Shown piece after piece: positions 42,800 to 48,727 of a DNA stretch of 48,727 bases. The position numbers were made by a program, and so were the translations under genes. Location: assembly GCA_902780495.1 (NCBI GenBank), contig CACZFM010000016.1:1-48727 (forward strand), written 5' to 3'. A model generated the notes under the pieces. That model was not told the DNA's origin and ran no database searches. It saw nothing but the letters and a program-made list of their open reading frames with translations. The stretch is from an uncultured Bacteroidales bacterium. GTDB lineage: Bacteria > Bacteroidota > Bacteroidia > Bacteroidales > Paludibacteraceae. Position 1 is the first letter of the stretch. Each line of letters starts with the position of its first letter.

Positions 42800-44130
42800 T
42801 TGAAGTATTTTTCCAGTTCGCGTATATTGTGACTTTTGCAGAGCACGATTACCTGGTCTTGCGGCAGAATCAGGGTGTCACCGTTCACCAGCAGTCCTTC
42901 TCCGGCGCGTACCAGACCGCCGATGGACACATCTTCCGGCAGACGGATATTGCGTATCTTGTCGCGGGTGATACGGCTGCCTTCTGTTGCCACCAGTTCC
43001 ACCAGTTCGGCGTCGGCACTGGTCAGGTTGCGTACGTTCAGCACACTGGCGTTCAGCAACATTTGGTAGATATAACTGGCGGTGATGGCTTTTTTGTTTA
43101 GTACGGTGCCGATGTTCAGACCTTCGGCCATTTGGATATAGTCGATGTTCTCGATATCGGCAATGGTCTTATTCACACCGAACCGTTTGGCGGCAAGGCA
43201 GGCGAAGATGTTGGCTTCGCTTTGGTCGGTCAGAGCCACAAAGGCATCGGTATCTTGTATGCCTTCTTCTTTCAGTTGCTCCATGGACGAACCGTCTGCA
43301 TTGATTATGAGGGCATTGTCCACTTTCTCGCTCAATTTATAGCATAGGTCGCGGTCTGCCTCCAATATCTTGATTTCGAAGTCATCCGGCATGTTCTGTA
43401 CGGCTTTTTGTGCCAGTCGTGTGCCGCCGTACACCATCACGCGTTTTATCTCTTTCTTGGGCTTGCCTAATTGTTCGCGCAAGAATTCCATGTTTTCCTG
43501 GGTGCAGATGGCATAAACCATATCACCGGGTTCCACGCTGTCTTTGCCGGTCGGGAAGATAGTGTGGCTGTCGCGTTTGATGAGCACGATACGGAATTGT
43601 CCATGGTCGAAGAAACCGGATTCGAATGTTTGTCCTATCACTGCGGCTGTTTTCGGCACTTTCACTACGCATAGTTCCAATGCTCCGCCGCATATGCGGA
43701 TATGGTAGCGCATCCAGTTCACCATCAGCGATTCGCGTATCTCGTTGGCTGCCAGCACTTCCGGATAAATCATGTGGTTCAGACCCATGGATTCCAGGAA
43801 CTTCTTGTTTTCGGGCAGCAGGTATTCATAGTTGTCGATACGTGCCAGCGTTTTCTTGGCGCCTAATTGGCGGGCTATCATGCACGCGGTCATGTTTTCT
43901 GTCTCATGGGGCGTTACCGATATGAACAAATCCACATCTTTCACGCCCAGTTCACGCAGGTCGTGAATGGAGGTCGGGCAACCTACGCGCGTCATAAGAT
44001 CGTAGTTGGCTTCCAGGTCTCCCAGTCGTTCTGCGTTCTGGTCTAACAGACAGATGTCCATATTTTCTCTGGACAGCAGTTTGGCCAAATGTGTGCCTAC
44101 TTCTCCGGCACCGACAATAGCGATTCGCAT
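42796..44130 (-). CDS. trkA: Trk potassium uptake regulatory subunit TrkA
   Basis: A 444-residue cytoplasmic NAD(H)-binding gating subunit with two RCK units in tandem. The first Rossmann motif is at the N-terminus (IVGAGEVGTHLAKLLSRENMDICLLDQ); the second is degenerate (VMVYGGTRLAQKAVQNMP). TrkA_C domains follow each. Its first 34 bp overlap the dxs 3' end, which places it downstream of dxs in the same transcript. Confidence 0.95.
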   Translation of the reverse strand: MRIAIVGAGEVGTHLAKLLSRENMDICLLDQNAERLGDLEANYDLMTRVGCPTSIHDLRELGVKDVDLFISVTPHETENMTACMIARQLGAKKTLARIDNYEYLLPENKKFLESMGLNHMIYPEVLAANEIRESLMVNWMRYHIRICGGALELCVVKVPKTAAVIGQTFESGFFDHGQFRIVLIKRDSHTIFPTGKDSVEPGDMVYAICTQENMEFLREQLGKPKKEIKRVMVYGGTRLAQKAVQNMPDDFEIKILEADRDLCYKLSEKVDNALIINADGSSMEQLKEEGIQDTDAFVALTDQSEANIFACLAAKRFGVNKTIADIENIDYIQMAEGLNIGTVLNKKAITASYIYQMLLNASVLNVRNLTSADAELVELVATEGSRITRDKIRNIRLPEDVSIGGLVRAGEGLLVNGDTLILPQDQVIVLCKSHNIRELEKYFK

Positions 44131-45989
44131 ATTCCTTGTTTGTCTAATTTCAGTAGGTTGTACAATTCTTTCGTACTTCCGTGTTCAACGAATTGGTTGT
44201 CAATGCCTATTCGGGTCACGTGTACGGGGTAGTTTTTGTCGGCAAAGTATTCCAGTACGGCGGAGCCGAGTCCGCCTTGGATGATGCCGTCTTCGGCGGT
44301 CACCACTTCTTTGTAGTGTGTGCCGATATAGTCCAGTGTGGCAGTGTCTATCGGTTTCAGCCAGCGCATGTTGTAATGCGCAAAGCGTCCTGTCTTGCCG
44401 GGTCCGTCTATGCTGTCAATGGCTTCCGCCACGGTGTTTCCGATGGCGCCGATGGTCAGAACCGCCACTTCGTTACCTTCGCGCAGCCGGACGGCTTTGC
44501 CGTATTGCACGGCCTCACGCGGAGTTTCTGCGGGGCAGGTGTGGCTGCGGCCGCGCGGATAGCGGATGGCTATTGGACCTTCTGCCATTTCGGCTATCTG
44601 CATCATTTCGCGCAAGTCTTCGGCCGTCATGGGCGCACAAATCTGCATGTTGGGGATAGGGCGCAGATAGGCCATATCCAGCAGGCCGTGATGCGTGGCA
44701 CCGTCGTTGCCTACAATGCCGGCGCGGTCGATGCACAGAACGACATGCAGATTCAGCAACGCCACATCATGGATGATGTTGTCGTATGCCCGCTGCAGGA
44801 ACGATGAATAGACATTGCAATAGGGTATCATCCCGTCTTTGGCGAGGCCGGCGGAGAAGGTCACCGCATGACCTTCTGCTATACCCACGTCAAACACGCG
44901 TTCCGGCAACTCTTTCTGCATGATAGTCATGGAGCAACCGCTGGGCATGGCGGGGGTGATGCCTACTATGTGTTTGTTTTTCCGTGCCATTTCCAGCAGT
45001 GTCTCGCCGAACACTTCCTGCCACAGCGGGGTCGGAGCGTTCTCTTGGGGGGCGCGGTCACCTGTTTCCGGATTGAATTCGCCCGGTGCGTGCCAGGTTG
45101 TCTGGTCTTTTTCGGCGGGTTCGTAGCCTTTGCCTTTTTTGGTGATGATATGCAGCACTTTCGGACCGCGGAAGTTCTTTATCTCCGACAGGATGCGCAC
45201 CAGTTCCAGTACGTTATGTCCGTCGGTCGGACCGAAATAGCGCAGGTTCAGACCTTGGAAGATGTTTTTGTCTTGACCGGTCAGCAGCGATTTGGCGGTG
45301 TTACTGATGCTACGGATGGCACCGGTGCCTTTTTCGCTCATCATGTGGTGGCGGGTCAGCCATTGGTAGGTTTTCCACCGCCAGCGGTTGTAGTGCGCAC
45401 TTGTGGTGATATCCACCAGATATTGGGTGAATCCGCCGCGGAGCGGGTCTATCGCCATGTTGTTGTCGTTCAGGATGATGAGCATGTCGCTTTGCCGCAT
45501 AGACACGTTGTTCAGTCCTTCAAAGGCGAGGCCGCCTGTCATAGCGCCGTCACCTATCACGGCCACCACTTGCCGGTGTTTGCCTTGCATCTCTGCCGCC
45601 ATTTCCAGTCCCAAGGCGGCGGATATGCTGTTCGAAGCATGTCCGGCTACGAACGCATCGTATTCGCTTTCCGCGGGAGTGGGGAAGGGTGCCAGCCCTT
45701 TGAATTGGCGGTTTGTGTGGAAACGGTCGCGGCGGCCGGTCAGTATCTTGTGCGCGTAAGCTTGGTGACCTACGTCGAACACGATGCGGTCGTCCGGCGT
45801 ATCGAACACATAGTGCAGGGCGACAATCAGTTCCACTGTCCCAAGCGATGAGGCCAGATGTCCGGGGTTGTGACTCAGTTCGCGGATGATAAAGTCGCGC
45901 AGTTCATCACACACGGCGGGCAGGGCTTCTTTGGGCAGTTTCTTCAGGTCTGCAGGGCTGTTGATATGTTCCAGATATGGATGTTCCAT
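44097..45989 (-). CDS. dxs: 1-deoxy-D-xylulose-5-phosphate synthase
   Basis: First enzyme of the MEP isoprenoid pathway, condensing pyruvate and glyceraldehyde-3-phosphate with thiamine diphosphate. Start ATG 45989 (MEHPYLEHINSP) gives 630 residues, normal for the family; upstream in-frame codons are an A-rich leader. Cofactor motif GDGAMTGGLAFEGLNN...NDNNMAID and the C-terminal YPRGRSH region are present. It is the first gene of the dxs-trkA-trkH-SGNH-MBOAT-coaE-cstA run, with no canonical promoter between it and the rplS terminator. Confidence 0.97.
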   Translation of the reverse strand: MEHPYLEHINSPADLKKLPKEALPAVCDELRDFIIRELSHNPGHLASSLGTVELIVALHYVFDTPDDRIVFDVGHQAYAHKILTGRRDRFHTNRQFKGLAPFPTPAESEYDAFVAGHASNSISAALGLEMAAEMQGKHRQVVAVIGDGAMTGGLAFEGLNNVSMRQSDMLIILNDNNMAIDPLRGGFTQYLVDITTSAHYNRWRWKTYQWLTRHHMMSEKGTGAIRSISNTAKSLLTGQDKNIFQGLNLRYFGPTDGHNVLELVRILSEIKNFRGPKVLHIITKKGKGYEPAEKDQTTWHAPGEFNPETGDRAPQENAPTPLWQEVFGETLLEMARKNKHIVGITPAMPSGCSMTIMQKELPERVFDVGIAEGHAVTFSAGLAKDGMIPYCNVYSSFLQRAYDNIIHDVALLNLHVVLCIDRAGIVGNDGATHHGLLDMAYLRPIPNMQICAPMTAEDLREMMQIAEMAEGPIAIRYPRGRSHTCPAETPREAVQYGKAVRLREGNEVAVLTIGAIGNTVAEAIDSIDGPGKTGRFAHYNMRWLKPIDTATLDYIGTHYKEVVTAEDGIIQGGLGSAVLEYFADKNYPVHVTRIGIDNQFVEHGSTKELYNLLKLDKQGICESLLSVPEK

Positions 45990-46076
45990 CTTCTTTTTGT
46001 TCTCTTTGTTCTCTTTGTATGCGTTACGCGTACAGGGCGCACAACCTGCGCGCCTGCGCGCCGCGTTACACGCACA
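45990..46076 (-). promoter_or_regulatory. dxs leader without a canonical promoter
   Basis: On the RNA strand the leader ends in A-rich repeats of AAAGAGAAC (46017-45997), suitable for initiation in Bacteroidetes, where Shine-Dalgarno pairing is weak. Further up are GC-rich palindromic repeats (TGCGCGCC twice, GCGTTAC twice). No TAnnTTTG box is seen, so either another sigma factor or readthrough from rplS drives the operon. Confidence 0.4.
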
Positions 46077-46106
46077 GAAAAAGTCTGCACTCAAGCAGGC
46101 TTTTTC
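46077..46106. terminator. bidirectional terminator after rplS
   Basis: A 12-bp stem (46077-46088 / 46095-46106, GAAAAAGTCTGC with GCAGGCTTTTTC, one G-T pair) and a six-base loop, with T runs within the stem ends on both strands. It closes rplS, 24 bp after its stop. Confidence 0.85.
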
Positions 46107-46129
46107 TACACGTGTCTGGCGCTCTTCCC

Positions 46130-46483
46130 TTACTTAATGCGTCTTTCGGGGATACGAGCTTTCTTACCGGTGAGGTTACGCAGATAGTACAGTTTCGAGC
46201 GGCGAACTTTACCGTATTTATTCACGGTGATTTTCTCAATGAACGGGCTGTCCATCGGGAAGATACGTTCTACGCCTACGTTGCCTGACATTTTGCGAAC
46301 GGTGAAGCGTTTCTTGTCTTCGCTTCCGTGGATGGCGATTACGTCGCCACGGAACTCCTGAATACGTTCTTTGTTACCTTCTTTAATACGATAAGCAACG
46401 GTAACGGTGTCACCTGCTGCGAACGCCGGAAACTCTTTCTTTTCACCGGCAAATGCCTGTTCGGCAATCTTCATCAAATCCAT
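46130..46483 (-). CDS. rplS: 50S ribosomal protein L19
   Basis: A 117-residue bL19 at the ribosomal subunit interface, with the family segments [26 protein letters not shown] and [33 protein letters not shown] single-gene transcript with its own promoter and terminator. Confidence 0.97.
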   Translation of the reverse strand: MDLMKIAEQAFAGEKKEFPAFAAGDTVTVAYRIKEGNKERIQEFRGDVIAIHGSEDKKRFTVRKMSGNVGVERIFPMDSPFIEKITVNKYGKVRRSKLYYLRNLTGKKARIPERRIK

Positions 46484-46624
46484 TGTTATATATGGTTTTT
46501 ATGGTTACCTCGGCTTTAGTGTAAACTACTGTTCTCGTGCCCCTCCTAAAGGTTTGTGTGGCATGGTTGAGGTGCCTGCCTTTCGGGTCCGCGATATGCT
46601 GATCGTCAGAGACTATAGCCGAAA
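46484..46624 (-). promoter_or_regulatory. long 5' leader of rplS, candidate autoregulatory RNA
   Basis: About 140 nt lie between the likely transcription start and the rplS ATG. The leader contains several short complementary segments and an AGGAGGGG stretch (on the minus strand near 46545-46538). L19 leaders that bind the protein are described in other Bacteroidota and in Firmicutes; a match here is inferred from position and length only. Confidence 0.4.
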
Positions 46625-46630
46625 AATCGT

Positions 46631-46663
46631 GCAAAATTACTACAAATATTGCACATACGCAAA
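46631..46663 (-). promoter_or_regulatory. promoter of rplS
   Basis: On the minus strand: TTTG (46663-46660), 20 bp, TAATTTTGC (46639-46631). The sequence around the -7 box (TTTGTAGTA.TTTTGCACGATTTTTCG) is nearly the same as at the rplU promoter. Confidence 0.85.
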
Positions 46664-46815
46664 TTTTTTTGTGTTTTTTTGCCAAAATCGAATATTTTTC
46701 GATGTTTTTATAGGATTTCCTGGCTGTTATGCTCGCATAAATGGACGGGAAAGCGTATAAAAACGGTGCATAGCATTGGCAAAAAAATACAAAAATATCT
46801 CTGTGTATGTCCGTC

Positions 46816-46889
46816 AGGCTGCGAACGTTCTTTCGGCGGGCCCCTGCGCTCTAAAAAGTAGCAGGGAGGGCCGAAATACTACAAATATT
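46816..46889. repeat. dispersed intergenic element, copy near rplS
   Basis: Matches 36078-36150 at 69 of 73 bases. The outer left arm is degenerate, leaving only TGCGAAC, but the long TTTCGGCGGGCCCCTG / CAGGGAGGGCCGAAA stem is intact. It is oriented as at the rplU locus, upstream of a ribosomal protein promoter on the minus strand. Confidence 0.85.
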
Positions 46890-46891
46890 GT

Positions 46892-46937
46892 CCAACGGCG
46901 TCCGAAGATACTACATATATTATTCGCACAAGGCTGG
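46892..46937. repeat. end fragments of a further dispersed element
   Basis: CGGCGTCCGAAGATACTACATAT (46896-46918) resembles the right end of the long copy (GGCGTCCGAAATTAC), and TTCGCACAAGGCTGG (46923-46937) resembles the left end. The two ends are next to each other in reversed order, as if an element had lost its middle or two copies had abutted. Confidence 0.5.
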
Positions 46938-46965
46938 CTGATTTCTGAACATTTTTCGCAAAACA

Positions 46966-46998
46966 TTTGCATATTCGAAAAAAAAGCACTACTTTTGC
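46966..46998 (+). promoter_or_regulatory. promoter of the second ATPase gene
   Basis: TTTG 46966-46969, 20 bp, TACTTTTGC 46990-46998. The transcript would have an unusually long leader of about 95 nt for a solitary gene. Confidence 0.85.
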
Positions 46999-47011
46999 AG
47001 CCTGAAACCTC

Positions 47012-47092
47012 GAAAACGTGTATTGAAAAGCATATGCAATATCTGGAAAAGGTGTATTGAAACGCATAAATAATAGTCGAGAAAATGTGTGA
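47012..47092 (+). repeat. three ~34-bp tandem repeats in the leader of the second ATPase gene
   Basis: GAAAACGTGTATTGAAAAGCATA (47012-47034) and GAAAAGGTGTATTGAAACGCATA (47046-47068) agree at 21 of 23 bases; a weaker third unit GAAAATGTGTGA begins at 47081. Periods are 34 and 35 bp. They lie between the transcription start and the ATG, so they could act on DNA or RNA. Confidence 0.65.
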
Positions 47093-47100
47093 TATATATT

Positions 47101-48450
47101 ATGAAACGCAAGATTTACAATAAGTTACTTGAATGGAAGTCCACAAGAAAAGGCGAGGTGGCACTTTTGATTGAAGGCGCACGCCGTATCGGTAAGAGTT
47201 ATATTGTGGAGGAATTCGCGAAAAACGAATACGCTTCTTATATCCTCATTGACTTCAACAAGGTTGGCAACAATGTCAAGAGATGGTTCATTGACTATAT
47301 GGAAGATTTGGACACGTTTTTTGAGCACTTGGAGTTGCATTATCATGTCAAATTGATACCCCGTCAATCAGTAATTATCTTTGACGAAGTGCAGTTATAC
47401 CCTCGTGCCCGTGCGGCCATTAAATATCTTGTGGCGGACGGACGATATGATTATCTGGAGACAGGCTCGCTCATTAGTATCAAGAGCAATGTTAAAGACA
47501 TCGTCATCCCTTCCGAGGAACGTGCTATAGAAATGCACCCTATGGATTTCGAGGAATTTCTTTGGGCGATGGGTAATGAGACATTGATGCCGTATATTGA
47601 AAAGCAATATCTTGCCGCCAAACCCCTGAAAGACCTGCATCGTGAAGCAATGGATATGTTCCGCCGCTATATGGTTGTGGGAGGAATGCCACAAGCGGTG
47701 GAAAAATATGTACAAACCCGCGATTTGGAACAAGTAGATGCCATCAAGCGTGACATACTTGCCATCTATCGAAACGACATACGCAAATATGCCGGTCGGT
47801 TGGCAATGAAAGTGGAGAGTATCTTTGATGAAATACCGGCACAGCTACAGCGCAACGAACGGAAGTTCCGATTGGCAGATTTGAAGAAAGATGCACGGAT
47901 GCGCGATTACGAGACGGCTTTTATGTGGCTTAGCGATGCCAAAATAGTGAACTGCTGTTATAACACAACCGCGCCCAATATCGGGCTGAAACTGAATATG
48001 GAACGCACAACGCTCAAGTGTTATATGGCAGACACTGGTTTGCTCATCTCTCATGCTTTTGACGAAAAACAGATTGTTTCCAAGGAACTATACCGAAAAC
48101 TGCTCATGGACAAACTGGAAGTCAATGCCGGCATGTTGATTGAAAATATCGTAGCGCAGATGTTAGTGGCTGCCGGACACAAATTGTATTTCTATTCTAA
48201 TGCGGATAAAGAAGATGCTAACAATAGAATGGAAATTGATTTCCTTATTCGCAAAGAACCTGTCACATCTCGCCATAACATTATTCCTATTGAAGCAAAA
48301 TCTTCAACCGGTTATACCACTGCTTCTTTGCAAAAATGCGCACGTAAGTTTGGCGAATTTATCACGGCGCCAACAGTCATCCACCCTGCAGATGGCCGCA
48401 TCGATGAGACAATACGGTATGTACCGTTATATATGACCCCGTTATTGTAG
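47101..48450 (+). CDS. AAA ATPase with C-terminal DUF4143 nuclease-like domain
   Basis: A 449-residue AAA_14/DUF4143 ATPase, a different subfamily from the one at 462-1742. Walker A GARRIGKS is at residues 26-33, Walker B VIIFDEVQ has Asp95/Glu96, and LETGSLIS is the sensor region. The C-terminal domain keeps a full PD-(D/E)XK-like set: Asp380 in EIDFLI and Glu398-Ala-Lys400 in IPIEAKSS, so nuclease activity is possible. I start it at ATG 47101; a GTG at 47089 adds four residues. It stands alone after three leader repeats. Function unknown; such genes are often variable between strains. Confidence 0.85.
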   Translation: MKRKIYNKLLEWKSTRKGEVALLIEGARRIGKSYIVEEFAKNEYASYILIDFNKVGNNVKRWFIDYMEDLDTFFEHLELHYHVKLIPRQSVIIFDEVQLYPRARAAIKYLVADGRYDYLETGSLISIKSNVKDIVIPSEERAIEMHPMDFEEFLWAMGNETLMPYIEKQYLAAKPLKDLHREAMDMFRRYMVVGGMPQAVEKYVQTRDLEQVDAIKRDILAIYRNDIRKYAGRLAMKVESIFDEIPAQLQRNERKFRLADLKKDARMRDYETAFMWLSDAKIVNCCYNTTAPNIGLKLNMERTTLKCYMADTGLLISHAFDEKQIVSKELYRKLLMDKLEVNAGMLIENIVAQMLVAAGHKLYFYSNADKEDANNRMEIDFLIRKEPVTSRHNIIPIEAKSSTGYTTASLQKCARKFGEFITAPTVIHPADGRIDETIRYVPLYMTPLL

Positions 48451-48461
48451 TATTAAAGACT

Positions 48462-48485
48462 GCATTTTTAGTTGGCGTTCGCACA
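48462..48485 (+). repeat. 24-bp end of the dispersed element after the second ATPase gene
   Basis: GCATTTTTAGTTGGCGTTCG and the next four bases are identical to 36054-36077. The rest of the element is absent; the following GCCCGCACTTTCGAGGG is only loosely similar. Confidence 0.7.
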
Positions 48486-48579
48486 TCATTACCGCCCGCA
48501 CTTTCGAGGGTCAAAATTTGTCAATTTCATCGCCTTTTTGATAAAAATAACTATTTTTGTTAAATTTTCGTCAAAAATA

Positions 48580-48612
48580 TTTGCATGAATGAAAAAAATG
48601 TAGTACCTTTGC
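48580..48612 (+). promoter_or_regulatory. promoter of a gene cut by the window end
   Basis: TTTG 48580-48583, 20 bp, TACCTTTGC 48604-48612. Confidence 0.85.
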
Positions 48613-48650
48613 CGCCGAAATCGGAAAGTGTCTTTACGAAAGAAGAGCAA

Positions 48651-48727
48651 ATGAAAGCGTTTAACTCCACATCTCGGACGGTTGTAGCAAGGCAGAAATG
48701 TCGTGCGAATACCTCACGGGGGGGGGG
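48651..48727 (+). CDS. possible start of a truncated gene
   Basis: ATG 48651, about 38 bp after the promoter, opens a frame of 25 codons (MKAFNSTSRTVVARQ...) that runs off the window. The last ten bases are all G, which may be a sequence-end artefact, so the final codons are unreliable. The product is not recognised. Confidence 0.3.
   Translation, partial: MKAFNSTSRTVVARQKCRANTSRGG

Larger units (their letters stand above)
46664..46965. other. intergenic region between rplS and ATPase promoters
   Basis: No gene is seen. The region holds AT-rich sequence with a GAATATTTTTCG-type inverted repeat near 46688-46702, the second near-identical copy of the dispersed element (46816-46889) and fragments of a further copy (46892-46937). 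Confidence 0.6.

Overview
This window is a chromosomal segment of a member of the order Bacteroidales (phylum Bacteroidota). Three things show this. The promoters have the Bacteroidetes form: TTTG, then exactly 20 bp, then TAnnTTTG, seen at more than a dozen sites. The gene set is typical of the group (a long PPi-dependent phosphofructokinase, DUF6048 and DUF6452 proteins, a Bacteroidetes-type RNA polymerase omega, reverse rubrerythrin, TonB receptor plus lipoprotein pairs). Several lipoproteins have Bacteroidetes-style lipoboxes. I cannot fix the family or genus from sequence alone.

Layout. 0-3.8 kb: a solitary AAA/DUF4143 ATPase gene bracketed by a perfect 37-bp direct repeat and preceded by three 32-bp iterons that run into its promoter, then two tandem paralogous ABC-2 polysaccharide-export permeases with no ATP-binding partner. 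3.8-6.1 kb (minus): yicC-gmk-prsW operon. 6.1-9.8 kb (plus): secreted GH3 glycosidase, TrmH-type RNA methyltransferase, nadD. 9.8-18.0 kb (plus): small HTH-like protein, apbE, then bamD-rpoZ-coaBC running with a 4-nt overlap into a TonB receptor, a beta-propeller lipoprotein (candidate BtuB/BtuG corrinoid uptake) and a fucose-isomerase-like enzyme. 18.1-20.8 kb (minus): TPR protein and reverse rubrerythrin. 20.8-23.1 kb: a repeat-rich intergenic region and a decayed GH53 glycosidase. 23.1-26.9 kb (minus): ispG, PPi-PFK, TPR protein. 27.0 kb: tRNA-Lys(UUU). 27.1-35.9 kb (minus): rplU-rpmA, then serS, three envelope/hypothetical proteins, transketolase, leuS. 36.4-46.0 kb (minus): a tightly overlapped run dxs-trkA-trkH-SGNH hydrolase-MBOAT-coaE-cstA. 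46.1-46.5 kb (minus): rplS. 47.1-48.5 kb (plus): a second AAA/DUF4143 ATPase with three ~34-bp repeats in its leader, then a promoter and the truncated start of another gene.

Most genes are housekeeping: translation (rplU, rpmA, rplS, serS, leuS, tRNA-Lys, TrmH), coenzyme A and NAD synthesis (coaBC, coaE, nadD), MEP isoprenoid synthesis (dxs, ispG), central carbon (PPi-PFK, transketolase), potassium uptake (trkA/trkH) and outer-membrane assembly (bamD). The less ordinary material is in the intergenic DNA and at the two ends: a dispersed intergenic repeat with conserved termini and variable interior next to three promoters, promoter-proximal iterons at both solitary ATPase genes, direct repeats around one of them, and a degraded polysaccharide-utilisation gene with phased tandem repeats upstream.
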